From positions 1 through 64,000 of the forward strand of contig OZ248458.1 in NCBI GenBank assembly GCA_965234335.1: 64,000 nucleotides of DNA. Reading direction: 5' to 3'. Within the stretch, counting starts at the first letter, position 1, and each line of letters begins with the position of its first letter. Made by a program: the position numbers and the translations under genes. Below are positions 26,004-34,709 of the stretch, piece by piece. The notes under the pieces are model-generated. The model searched no databases. It saw only the letters and a program-made list of their open reading frames with translations, and had not been told where the DNA came from. Origin of the DNA: Leadbetterella lacustris (lineage in GTDB: Bacteria; Bacteroidota; Bacteroidia; Cytophagales; Spirosomataceae).

Positions 26004-27218
26004 CTATGAATTTAAAGCTATTATTTTCTGTGTTAAACGACGAGCAAGAGATTCCAGATCAGTGTCTAATTTTTCTTTAGAAACAGAAATAACCCTAGAT
26101 TTATCAGAAGGCAAGTTTTTGAAACCCACAAATCCACCAAGAATGCCACCCGCAATAGCAGCCGTGGTGTCATTGTCCCTCCCGTAGTTAACCAAAAACT
26201 GCATTGTTTTGGTAAAATCAAAATCGCTGAATAGAATGGCTGTAAGTATTTGCAGGTGAATTTCGCCAGCATGAAATGGCATATCTTGGAGATTTTGATC
26301 TAATAATTCAAAGGCTTTCTGCATTGAATTCTTTTCTGATTGCTTGGCTTGTTTTACTATTGAAAGAGCATTTCTTAATATCCTGTATGAGGCCCTTCCA
26401 ACCAATCGGCTATTGAAAAAACCCTGTGGATCTTGGCTTCTCAAAACACCAAGCAAGTCGTTTTTTTGTGCATTTTTTTTCATCCCGGCAGCGGTCATAG
26501 CCGCCGCCAAAGCACTGATGTCGCGGGCATATCCGATATCGTAAATACTCAATTTAAACATTTCATTATAGGCCTTTTCGGCATCCCCTGGATAAAATGC
26601 TCCTATTGCCGGAGCATACAACAATCCAGCACAAACCATTTCGCCACCATAAAACTTACTGAGAGCAATTTGAAACTCATCAATATTACCTTCTACATAA
26701 GGTTTTGAAACTTTAGCCCATTCTTGTAGCCAAGCAACTCTCAAGGTGTTTTCTTCATAAGGTGCTGGATCGAAAGATTCTATTTTACCATAATTTTCGA
26801 GAGAGCTTTTGTAGGTGTCTAAAATTTTATTCGCAAAATCTTTGGGGAGTAAATTCCGGCTCTTTTGGGCAATTAGATACTCAAAAGTTAGTTTTTTCCA
26901 GCGGGTGTCATCTGTGGTTCCACCAGCTGGCAAATTGGCTTTCCAAGTTCCTTCTGGAGAAACTTCTCGCACCATCGAGTCCAAGTCTTTCACAAAACCA
27001 TATTCCAAGTGTATGCTTTCTCGGCTCCACATTTCGGTGGGAGCACCCATGGCATCTCCTATGGCTGAACCCACTAGCACGCCCAAAACTTTGTCGTAAA
27101 GCTCCGCCTCTGTTAAGTCTAATTGCTTAACTATCTTATTCTCAAAACTCACCTTTTTCTCTTCTACTTGGCACGAGAATAGATTCAAAAATACCAGTAA
27201 CAATATATACTTTTTCAT
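26004..27218 (-). CDS. ADP-ribosylglycohydrolase-family lipoprotein
   Basis: 404 aa from the Met at 27218; the longer ORF to 27266 starts in an intergenic repeat. MKKYILLLVFLNLFSC is an SPII signal with the lipid Cys at 16, so the enzyme is probably periplasmic or surface-bound. The ADP-ribosylglycohydrolase fold has VLVGSAIGDAMGAPTEM, the metal motif GGTTDDTRW and NYGRDNDTTAAIAGG. Cytoplasmic family members remove ADP-ribose from proteins; exported ones more likely act on nucleosides, ADP-ribose or other ribosides. Stands alone. Confidence 0.85.
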   Translation of the reverse strand: MKKYILLLVFLNLFSCQVEEKKVSFENKIVKQLDLTEAELYDKVLGVLVGSAIGDAMGAPTEMWSRESIHLEYGFVKDLDSMVREVSPEGTWKANLPAGGTTDDTRWKKLTFEYLIAQKSRNLLPKDFANKILDTYKSSLENYGKIESFDPAPYEENTLRVAWLQEWAKVSKPYVEGNIDEFQIALSKFYGGEMVCAGLLYAPAIGAFYPGDAEKAYNEMFKLSIYDIGYARDISALAAAMTAAGMKKNAQKNDLLGVLRSQDPQGFFNSRLVGRASYRILRNALSIVKQAKQSEKNSMQKAFELLDQNLQDMPFHAGEIHLQILTAILFSDFDFTKTMQFLVNYGRDNDTTAAIAGGILGGFVGFKNLPSDKSRVISVSKEKLDTDLESLARRLTQKIIALNS

Positions 27219-27295
27219 TTGTTTATTTTTAACCGCAAAGACGCCAAGACGCAATGAAACAATCATTCCCTTGTATGTCTAAAATCTTAGTCTTT
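27219..27295. repeat. ACCGCAAAGACGCCAAGACGC repeat copy
   Basis: One copy of the family found at 4530-4868 and 11751-11895, including AAACAATCATT and GTCTAAAATCTTAGTC. It supplies the false N terminus of the neighbouring ORF. Confidence 0.65.
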
Positions 27296-27711
27296 CATTT
27301 TGCCTTCGGGTATCTTTAGATTTTTTGCTAATTTAAAGTAATCTCGTTTACTTAAGGTTTTTTTGCTCTAAAAAATCTCCCTAAAACCCTCTACACAGGA
27401 GAGAAACTTAAAATATGAGCTTAAATAAACGTCATTCTTATTCCAATATTCTGTTAATGGTGTCCGCCTAAATTAAAAAAATCACAATAACTATTTGAAA
27501 ACTATACCATTTAAGGGGTTTTTACTCAAAGGGGGACATTTTTGTTACAATCAATTCACCCCCTCCGGGCTACCAATTGTTTATGAATTTTAAATTCACT
27601 TTTTCGTATTTATTCGGATGCTTGTAATTCCAATTCATACTGATCTCTTTTAGCTGTTTGGAAAATCAAAATATGCTGTAAAATAAGCCAAAACATCTAG
27701 ATTTCAATCAG
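27296..27711. other. Intergenic region, AT-rich, no gene recognised
   Basis: No ORF with coding character on either strand. It lies directly downstream of the leftward promoter-like signal at 27712-27755, so an untranslated RNA or a deleted gene is possible. Contains a weak CCCTCTACACAGGAGAG element like that at about 11920. Confidence 0.4.
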
Positions 27712-27755
27712 TAAAAGTAGATAGGGTATCAAGCCGCTGCCGTAACTATTGTTAC
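27712..27755 (-). promoter_or_regulatory. Orphan GTAACA-type site with leftward -7 box
   Basis: Minus strand: GTAACAATAGTTAC (27742-27755; a perfect 5+5 dyad), exactly 22 bp, then TACTTTTA (27712-27719), one base from the -7 consensus. No gene follows closely on the minus strand. On the plus strand it may serve as a second, upstream site for the rhodanese promoter, about 69 bp centre-to-centre from the site at 27811. Confidence 0.5.
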
Positions 27756-27810
27756 CCCTATCGGGCTTAACACTTGATTAACATGTTTCTGGTATTTAAA
27801 CGTGTCTGCT

Positions 27811-27854
27811 GTAACAAGTGTCACATTGTGCAAAAAAAACACCTGCTTTTTTTG
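27811..27854 (+). promoter_or_regulatory. Predicted activator site and promoter of the rhodanese operon
   Basis: GTAACAAGTGTCAC (27811-27824), 22-bp spacer, then TTTTTTTG (27847-27854), one mismatch to TAnnTTTG. The ATG at 27875 follows 20 bp later. Same layout as the three minus-strand sulfur promoters. Confidence 0.68.
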
Positions 27855-27874
27855 CATTAAAATACAGTAAAAAA

Positions 27875-28258
27875 ATGAAACAAATATTTATACTCCTATT
27901 CATCGGCATGACCCTTGCTTGTACGAAGCAATCGGGCAACGTCATAAACCTAAACGCAGAGGAATTCCACAAAACCCTCGCTTCTACCCCGGAAAGGTCG
28001 CTATTGGATATAAGAACAGATGGCGAAATAGCCCAGGGTATGATTCCTAATGCCCAACAAATGGAGTATGGAACACCGGAGTTTGAGACCGAAATCAACA
28101 AACTCGACAAAAACAAGCCGGTATTTATTTACTGTGCTGTAGGTGGTAGGAGTGCTTCGGCCGTTAATCTTTTTGCGTCAAAGGGCTTTAAGACGGTCTA
28201 TAATTTAGAAGGAGGCATAAGTGCCTGGCAAACCAATGGCTTACCAGTTTCAAGATAA
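27875..28258 (+). CDS. Rhodanese-domain lipoprotein
   Basis: 127 aa from the Met at 27875; upstream codons run through the promoter. MKQIFILLFIGMTLAC is an SPII signal, lipid Cys at 16. A single rhodanese domain with active-site Cys in IYCAVGGRSA. Likely a periplasmic sulfurtransferase passing sulfane sulfur, for example to cyanide or a carrier. First gene of an operon with the membrane hydroxylase-like gene 2 bp downstream, under the shared sulfur-type promoter. Confidence 0.87.
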   Translation: MKQIFILLFIGMTLACTKQSGNVINLNAEEFHKTLASTPERSLLDIRTDGEIAQGMIPNAQQMEYGTPEFETEINKLDKNKPVFIYCAVGGRSASAVNLFASKGFKTVYNLEGGISAWQTNGLPVSR

Positions 28259-28260
28259 TC

Positions 28261-29133
28261 ATGGAAAAATATTTGAACATACTTATGGGCAGCTATACAG
28301 GGTATTTCAATTATTTAAAGAATGAAATCTTGCAGCCCTCATTCCACAATTACTTTTATTGGCTTTTGGGGCTTTCATTAGTAGTTTGGACCCTAGAAAT
28401 CATGTTTCCCTGGAGAAAAAACCAAGAAAAAGTTCGTCATGATTTTTGGCTTGATGCCTTCTACATGTTTTTTAATTTTTTCCTTTTCTCATTGGTGGCA
28501 TACAATGCCATCTCAAATATTGCCGTTCAAGCTTTTACCGACTTCCTAGCCCTTTTCGGGGTGAAAAATCTGGTCGCTATAAATGTTGCTAATCTACCAG
28601 GATGGGTACAATTATTGACCTTGTTTTTAGTAAGAGACTTTATACAGTGGAATATTCATCGACTGTTACACAAAGTACCGTGGATGTGGGAAGTGCATAA
28701 AGTGCACCACAGCATCGAAGAAATGGGTTTTGCGGGGCATCTTCGCTACCATTGGATGGAAAATGTCATTTATCGCACCTTAGAATACATTCCTTTGGCC
28801 ATGATTGGCTTCGGTATCCAGGATTTTTTCATAGTTCATATTTTCACTTTGGCAATCGGGCACCTCAACCACGCCAATATTTATTTGCCTTTGGGGCCTT
28901 TGAAATACATTTTTAATAGTCCGCAAATGCACCTTTGGCACCACGCTGAAGAATTACCAAATGAGAGAAGGAATGGCGTAAATTTTGGTATTACACTGAG
29001 TATGTGGGACTATATATTTGGGCTAAATTATGTACCTAAAGAAGACGGCAACATCAAATTGGGTTTCGACGATATGGACAAATACCCAAAATCGTTTTGG
29101 AAACAATTCACCTATTCATTCTGGAAAAAATAA
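28261..29133 (+). CDS. Fatty acid hydroxylase/sterol desaturase-superfamily membrane protein
   Basis: 290 aa, at least four membrane helices. The di-iron His boxes are present: HRLLH (near 143), HKVHH (near 156), HLNHAN (near 210) and HLWHH (near 232). Enzymes of this superfamily hydroxylate or desaturate lipids with O2. It starts 2 bp after the rhodanese stop, so it is in the sulfur-type operon. The link to sulfur is unexplained: it may act on a membrane lipid or carry out an O2-dependent step. Confidence 0.85.
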   Translation: MEKYLNILMGSYTGYFNYLKNEILQPSFHNYFYWLLGLSLVVWTLEIMFPWRKNQEKVRHDFWLDAFYMFFNFFLFSLVAYNAISNIAVQAFTDFLALFGVKNLVAINVANLPGWVQLLTLFLVRDFIQWNIHRLLHKVPWMWEVHKVHHSIEEMGFAGHLRYHWMENVIYRTLEYIPLAMIGFGIQDFFIVHIFTLAIGHLNHANIYLPLGPLKYIFNSPQMHLWHHAEELPNERRNGVNFGITLSMWDYIFGLNYVPKEDGNIKLGFDDMDKYPKSFWKQFTYSFWKK

Positions 29134-29180
29134 CCAAACCCCAATTAATTCACTAAATTGCTGTAAACAAAAAAATAACC

Positions 29181-29657
29181 ATGGAAAACCTAAATGCTAT
29201 TGGCCTTGACATAGACCAATCTAATAATTTGGCAATAAAACTCAATGAATTACTCGCCAATTACTCTATTTTTTACCAAAATACCAGAGGGTATCATTGG
29301 AATATTAAGGGCGAAAAGTTTTTCGAACTTCACTTAAAATTTGAAGAACTCTACAATGATCTTCTCCTGAAAATTGATGAGATTGCTGAAAGAATTTTGA
29401 CCCTTGGCCATACACCAAATCATAATTATACGGACTATCGCAAAACTTCAAAAATAGCTGAAAGTGCTCAAGTAAGCGATGGTAAACTTGCCGTTATTGA
29501 TATTTTGGCATCTTTTCAAATCATAATTGTACTACAAAGAGCCTTGCTAGAACTGGCCAATCAGGCAGGTGACGAAGGCACTAATGCCTTAATGAGTGAT
29601 TATATACGTTTGCAAGAAAAATTTGTTTGGATGTATTCGTCTTTTTTGAATAAATAA
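29181..29657 (+). CDS. dps: Dps-family ferritin-like DNA protection protein
   Basis: 158 aa. Ferritin-like four-helix bundle with the Dps ferroxidase region: YQNTRGYHWNIKG (His) and FEELYNDLLLKIDEIAERI (Asp, Glu). Dps stores iron oxidised with H2O2 and protects DNA. The 47-bp gap to the hydroxylase gene leaves co-transcription likely but unproven; oxidative stress from sulfur metabolism would be a sensible link. Confidence 0.9.
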   Translation: MENLNAIGLDIDQSNNLAIKLNELLANYSIFYQNTRGYHWNIKGEKFFELHLKFEELYNDLLLKIDEIAERILTLGHTPNHNYTDYRKTSKIAESAQVSDGKLAVIDILASFQIIIVLQRALLELANQAGDEGTNALMSDYIRLQEKFVWMYSSFLNK

Positions 29658-29689
29658 AAACAATTTCCTATATACATAAGACATATTTC

Positions 29690-29890
29690 TAAACCATAGA
29701 ATCTGTTTCAATTAAAACATCCATGACTAAGACTTTAAACACACAGAGAAATGATGATTTCTTAGCATCTTTGTGCCTTAGCGGTGAATTACAAACACAT
29801 AAAACATTCATGACTAAGACTTTAGACATACAGAGAAATGATTATTTTTTGGCGTCTTTCCGCATTAGCGGTAAATTATAAACATTTAAA
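29690..29890. repeat. Two intergenic repeat units (CATGACTAAGACTTT... GCGGTAAATTA)
   Basis: Two direct copies, about 90 bp apart (29720- and 29808-), each running CATGACTAAGACTTTA, CAGAGAAATGAT, GC(A/G)TCTTT and TTAGCGGT(G/A)AATTA. They are the inverse of the units at 11755-11895. Confidence 0.75.
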
Positions 29891-29897
29891 ATAACCA

Positions 29898-31199
29898 ATG
29901 AAACATATTTTTGCCTTGTTGCTTTGCACCATTTTCGCCTCAAAAGCCCAACAAACCATTCGATTTAGCAATCCAAACGAGGTTTTGGCCTTTGCCACGC
30001 AGCACAGCATCGCCCTAAAATCGGGAAATGTCCAAATGGCATTGGCCAAACACCAAACGTATTATGCCAAAATCAATCGCTTTAATCCGCGTGCCAACGT
30101 GGGTTATGCCATGACTGACAATTTACAACTACCCGTAAATTTTCTGCCTGCCGAAGTTTTTGGCGGCCCCGCTGGCACTTTCCGAGAGGCACGATTTGGG
30201 CAACAATACATTCAAAACTTGAGCATTACGCCCCAAATTGACTTGATAAACCATGCCGCTTGGGCAAAACTGGCATCATTCAAAACAAGCGAAAGTTTGT
30301 CAGAAGTCAATCAGAAAATAATTAGAAAAACGCTTTCTGAATCTGTAGTGGCGGTTTATTTTAATATTGTATCCTTTCAAGAACAGATCAAAACATTGAA
30401 TCAAACACTACAAAATGCCGATTCTGTGATGCAAATCGTACAACAAAAACACAAGCAAGGCATTATTCGCAGTCAAGATGTCAATAATGCAGCGGTAAAT
30501 AAATTGACCATTCAAGACCGCATTCAGCAGCAACAAAATGGCCTTGAACAACAGTATAATTTACTAAAATCGCTTTGTGATATCCCTGATTCAACCGAAA
30601 TTTTGATTGAAAACCAACACTCAACCTCAAACGATAATGTGGCCGTTTTATCCAACTCACTCAAAAGCCAACAAGCCACTTTACAAGTAAATTATGCTCA
30701 AAACGAGCTAAAGACCAATCAATTAAGCTACTACCCCACACTTTCATTTATCGGCAATTGGGCTTTGCAGGAAAACTCCAACAATCATTTTTTTGACGCA
30801 AAAGCCCGCTGGATATCACAGACTTATTTGGGTTTACGCCTAAACTTTGGCATTCCAGACGCCAATAAATATGCACAAACCAAATTGGCAAAAACAAACC
30901 TGCAAATAGCTGAACTGACCGCTCAAAAACAAGAAATCCAACAAAGTTTCGAGCAAAAACAACTCCAACTCGAATGGGAGAAAGCATTGGAAAGCGAACA
31001 AATGTCAGCCAAAATTTTAGAGCTAAAAAATGATACCTATCAAAAGAATTTCAACTTGTTCAAGCAAGATATTTATCCAACCGAAAACCTTCTTTTGTCA
31101 TTCAACGATGTGCTAAACGCCACACTCAGTCAGCAAGTTGCCAAAGTGCAGACGGCATTTCAGAAAGAAAAAATTAACATTAATAATTCGATTCAATAA
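29898..31199 (+). CDS. TolC-family outer-membrane efflux protein
   Basis: 433 aa with a signal peptide (MKHIFALLLCTIFASKAQ). Long amphipathic coiled-coil helices in two homologous halves, typical of TolC/OEP. It overlaps the adaptor gene by 1 bp. With the adaptor, permease and ATPase that follow it forms a complete MacAB-TolC-like export system. Substrate unknown; peptides, antibiotics or lipoproteins are typical for MacB-like pumps. Confidence 0.87.
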   Translation: MKHIFALLLCTIFASKAQQTIRFSNPNEVLAFATQHSIALKSGNVQMALAKHQTYYAKINRFNPRANVGYAMTDNLQLPVNFLPAEVFGGPAGTFREARFGQQYIQNLSITPQIDLINHAAWAKLASFKTSESLSEVNQKIIRKTLSESVVAVYFNIVSFQEQIKTLNQTLQNADSVMQIVQQKHKQGIIRSQDVNNAAVNKLTIQDRIQQQQNGLEQQYNLLKSLCDIPDSTEILIENQHSTSNDNVAVLSNSLKSQQATLQVNYAQNELKTNQLSYYPTLSFIGNWALQENSNNHFFDAKARWISQTYLGLRLNFGIPDANKYAQTKLAKTNLQIAELTAQKQEIQQSFEQKQLQLEWEKALESEQMSAKILELKNDTYQKNFNLFKQDIYPTENLLLSFNDVLNATLSQQVAKVQTAFQKEKININNSIQ

Positions 31200-32287
31200 T
31201 GAAAAAAATGTACGTTTTTATTTTACTCGCTATTTCGTTATTCTCTTGTGGAAAGAAAACCGAAACGGCGACCGTTCAGAGAAAAGACATCACCGAAATG
31301 GTTTTTGCGACTGGCTCACTAAAAGCCGACGATGAATATTTGGTTGCTGCTCAAGCCGATGGCTACCTAAAAAGCGTCAATTTTGAAGAAGGAGATGTGA
31401 TAGATGCAGGCAAAGTTTTGGCGGTAATCGACAACAAACAAAGTATTGTGAATGTCAATCAAACTGCCAAATTATTGGCGATAGCCAAAGCAAATGCCAA
31501 GGAAAGTGCACCGCTGATTCAGCAAATAAGAATCAATATCAATCTTGCCAAAGAAAAACTCAAACAAGACGAACTTCAAGCTGAGCGACTAAGTAAACTA
31601 CTTGAAACCAATAGTATAGCAAAAGTTGAATACGAAAATGCAGCCCTTACGGTGCTGAATACCAAAGCAAATATCAAGGCTTTGGAGGAGCAAATCGCCC
31701 AGCTACAAATAAACGCCAATCAACAAGTGATTGTGCAGCAACAACAAAATGAAGTGAGCAATGCCGTAGCTGACTTCAACCAAATTATAGCTTATGTGAG
31801 CGGAAAAGTTTACAAAAAACGTAAACAATTGGGCGATTATGTAAAAAAAGGCGATGTGATTGCGGTAGTTGGGAATCCTAATAATATTTATGCCAATCTG
31901 AGCATTGACGAGAGCAATATGTCGAAAATAAAATTGGGACAAAACCTTGTTATTCAACTCAATACCAACACCCAAAAAACTTACAAAGCACAACTAGCCG
32001 AAATTCTGCCTTCGTTTGATGAAGCCACCCAATCGTTTTATGTAAAGGCTTTTTTTACCGAAAACCTTGACTTTACGATTACGGGCACGCAACTGCAAGC
32101 CAATATTATCATCGCTGAAAAGAAAAATGCACTGTTAATACCACGCAGCTATTTGGGCTATGGCAACAAGGTTTTAGTTGAAAAAAAGAAATCGGTTGAT
32201 GTAAAAACAGGTATTATTTCCACGGATTGGGTAGAAATTACAGGCGGTTTGACAGAGAACCAAAGTATTTTAAAAGAACTTTTATGA
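31199..32287 (+). CDS. Periplasmic adaptor (membrane fusion) lipoprotein
   Basis: 362 aa. SPII signal MKKMYVFILLAISLFSC. A biotinyl-lipoyl-like half (DGYLKSVNFEEGDVIDAGKVLAVID), an alpha-hairpin coiled coil (~80-170), the second lipoyl half (GKVYKKRKQLGDYVKKGDVIAVV), and a beta-barrel domain. MacA/HlyD-like. It bridges the inner-membrane transporter to the TolC protein encoded just upstream. 4-bp overlap with the permease gene. Confidence 0.87.
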   Translation: MKKMYVFILLAISLFSCGKKTETATVQRKDITEMVFATGSLKADDEYLVAAQADGYLKSVNFEEGDVIDAGKVLAVIDNKQSIVNVNQTAKLLAIAKANAKESAPLIQQIRININLAKEKLKQDELQAERLSKLLETNSIAKVEYENAALTVLNTKANIKALEEQIAQLQINANQQVIVQQQQNEVSNAVADFNQIIAYVSGKVYKKRKQLGDYVKKGDVIAVVGNPNNIYANLSIDESNMSKIKLGQNLVIQLNTNTQKTYKAQLAEILPSFDEATQSFYVKAFFTENLDFTITGTQLQANIIIAEKKNALLIPRSYLGYGNKVLVEKKKSVDVKTGIISTDWVEITGGLTENQSILKELL

Positions 32288-33528
32288 AAAAATATAAGCA
32301 TAATATTGATTCTGAAATTGCCTATACACACTTATTTTCCAAGAAAAAACAAACCTTGGTGGCGGCTTTGGGCGTAACCGTGGGCATTGCAATTTTTATA
32401 TTTATGAACTCGCTGATGAATGGTTTTGAGGTGTCATCGGTCGAAAGTTTGTTTAAGTCAACCCCACATTTGCGGATTTACAAAAATGACGCACTCAGCA
32501 AATCACTCGTCGTTTCAACCGATTCCAGCAAAATAAATCTGATATCAAACCCCAAAATTACTTCTGAAAGCAAAAAAATAGTCAATCCTATTCAACTTTT
32601 GAAACTCATCAAAAACGAACCCGAAGTGGTGGGCGTAACTCCGAGCGTTAGTAGTAATGTTTTTTATAAAAACGGAGATTCAGAGGTTGCGGGGCGAATT
32701 TCGGGCGTAGTTATCGAAGAGCAAAACGCCATGTTTAATCTGCAATCTTATATTGTAGATGGGCATTATTCTAATCTTTCCGACTATCAAAATGGCATCA
32801 TCATAGGCGTAGGTATTGCTGAGAAGTTAAACCTGAAAGTAAATGATAATCTGACCGTTACATCGGCAATGGGCGTGAATAAACTCATGAAAATTGTGGC
32901 ATTGTTGCAAACTGGCAATGCCAATATTGATAAAACTTTGGCTTACGTAAACTTGCCCATAGCCCAACAATTACAAAAACAAAATCCCTCGTATATCACC
33001 GATATTTACGTAAACTTCAAAAATTACGAGCAAACGAAATCTTATATATCTAAATATCAACAGCTTACAGGCTATGATATTGAAGATTGGGAAACGGCCA
33101 ATGCTGCGGCAGCGGCAGCCAATAAAATGCGTAAAATGATGGCAATGGCAATTTCTATGTCAATTATGCTCGTGGCGGCATTTGGCATTTACAATATTCT
33201 GAACATGACCATCATGGAAAAACTCAACGACATTGCTATTTTGAAAGCTTTGGGTTTTTCAGGAAAAGATATCGTCAAAATTTTCGTAACCGAAGCCATC
33301 ATCATTGGCCTAATTGGCATTGCCTTTGGCTTGGTTTTGGCCGTTATACTGATCAACCTGATGAGCAATATGTGGGTTGGTGGCGATGTTGGCTTTTTCC
33401 CGATTCGAGTTTTTCCAAAATACTTCGGTATAGGGATTGTATTTGGCTTAGTAGTAACATTTTTAGCAGGTTATTTACCCGCTCGCAAGGCGGCACTACT
33501 TGACCCCATTTCAATTTTCAGAAAATGA
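32284..33528 (+). CDS. FtsX/MacB-type ABC transporter permease
   Basis: 414 aa from the ATG at 32284; this overlaps the adaptor stop as ATGA, so I prefer it to the upstream start at 32227. One N-terminal membrane helix (LVAALGVTVGIAIFIFMNSLM), a ~230-residue periplasmic domain, and three C-terminal helices ending PARKAALLDPISIFRK, the FtsX-domain arrangement of MacB/LolCE. Works with the ATPase at 33525. Confidence 0.88.
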   Translation: MKKYKHNIDSEIAYTHLFSKKKQTLVAALGVTVGIAIFIFMNSLMNGFEVSSVESLFKSTPHLRIYKNDALSKSLVVSTDSSKINLISNPKITSESKKIVNPIQLLKLIKNEPEVVGVTPSVSSNVFYKNGDSEVAGRISGVVIEEQNAMFNLQSYIVDGHYSNLSDYQNGIIIGVGIAEKLNLKVNDNLTVTSAMGVNKLMKIVALLQTGNANIDKTLAYVNLPIAQQLQKQNPSYITDIYVNFKNYEQTKSYISKYQQLTGYDIEDWETANAAAAAANKMRKMMAMAISMSIMLVAAFGIYNILNMTIMEKLNDIAILKALGFSGKDIVKIFVTEAIIIGLIGIAFGLVLAVILINLMSNMWVGGDVGFFPIRVFPKYFGIGIVFGLVVTFLAGYLPARKAALLDPISIFRK

Positions 33529-34208
33529 CCCATTCAAATATCATATTAAGTGCCAAAGGCATCGGAAAGTATTTTTACGAACCTGAAAAATTTAAGGTCT
33601 TAACTGACATCAGTTTTGACATAAATCGTGGCGAATTCGTAACCATGATAGGAAAATCCGGTAGCGGAAAATCAACTTTGTTGTATTTACTCTCAACAAT
33701 GGACACCGAATACGAAGGAAATTTAACGTTTGATGGCGAAAACCTTACCCAACAAACCAAAGAACGCCTGGCCGTAATCAGAAACGAGAAAATCGGATTT
33801 GTCTTTCAGTTTCACTACTTATTGCCCGAATTTTCTTGCCTTAAAAACGTAATGATTCCAGCCTTAAAATTGGGCGAGTATTCACGTGAAGAAATTGAAC
33901 ATAAAGCCTACAAAACTCTCGAAATGTTGGGTTTGAAAGACCAAGCTCTTAAAAGTGCATCAAAATTATCGGGCGGTCAGCAACAGCGGGTGGCTATTGC
34001 AAGGGCATTAATCAATGACCCAAAAATAATCATGGGCGATGAACCAACGGGCAATCTCGATACCAAAAATACCAGTATCGTTTTCGATATATTTAAGCAA
34101 TTAACCTCCGAATTTAACCAAACCGTAGTAGCCGTAACCCACGACAATGATTTTGCAAAAGCCTCAGATAGAATTATTGAAATGGCTGATGGACGGATAG
34201 TAGGTTGA
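33525..34208 (+). CDS. ABC transporter ATP-binding protein (LolD/MacB type)
   Basis: 227 aa. Walker A GKSGSGKST, signature LSGGQQQRVAIARAL, Walker B IIMGDEPTGNLD and switch His in AVTHDND. The length and motif spacing fit LolD/MacB-type ATPases that power mechanotransmission pumps. Starts as ATGA overlap with the permease stop; last gene of the four-gene operon. Confidence 0.92.
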   Translation: MTHSNIILSAKGIGKYFYEPEKFKVLTDISFDINRGEFVTMIGKSGSGKSTLLYLLSTMDTEYEGNLTFDGENLTQQTKERLAVIRNEKIGFVFQFHYLLPEFSCLKNVMIPALKLGEYSREEIEHKAYKTLEMLGLKDQALKSASKLSGGQQQRVAIARALINDPKIIMGDEPTGNLDTKNTSIVFDIFKQLTSEFNQTVVAVTHDNDFAKASDRIIEMADGRIVG

Positions 34209-34709
34209 AACAAAAAGCCTTTATAGGTCTGTTACTTATCATTAGCCCCAGCGGGGCATGATTTTGGTAACAAAAAAAACAATATTATTAGCCCCAGCGG
34301 GGCGGAATTTCAGCAGCATTCAGTTCAGCCATTTTTTGTCTGCTATTCCACAAAGCAATGGGTGGATGATATTAGCTTTACAGAAAAGTAATGCAATGTC
34401 GTTTACTTCAGCTCAGATTGTAAGCCCCGCCCTTGTGGAGAACCCCTGCTGTCGAAGGATATTTCATTTATACTTGTTTACTGCTGCTTGTAGCCGCAGA
34501 AACAATACGTTGAATAAAAAAATATAATTAAAATAAATGAATAGTTAAAAAATATATGTTTTACGACGGTCAAAAACCGAAATACACACGTACGAAGGTC
34601 GGAGCACAGCAGCGTTTTAAATTATTACTTATAAATCATCATAAAGTCCAATTTGATATCTTAAAAGCTTAATTTTTATAAAAAAATGCAAGTAAAATTC
34701 TAATAATTT
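34209..34709. repeat. Intergenic region with ATTAGCCCCAGCGGGGC palindromes
   Basis: Two copies of ATTAGCCCCAGCGGGGC (34241-34257, 34287-34303), each a strong GCCCC/GGGGC hairpin, then a stretch with a diverged GCCCCGCCCTTGTGGAG copy near 34422. Translations across it are repeat-derived. The remainder to 34709 is AT-rich with no gene seen. Confidence 0.65.
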
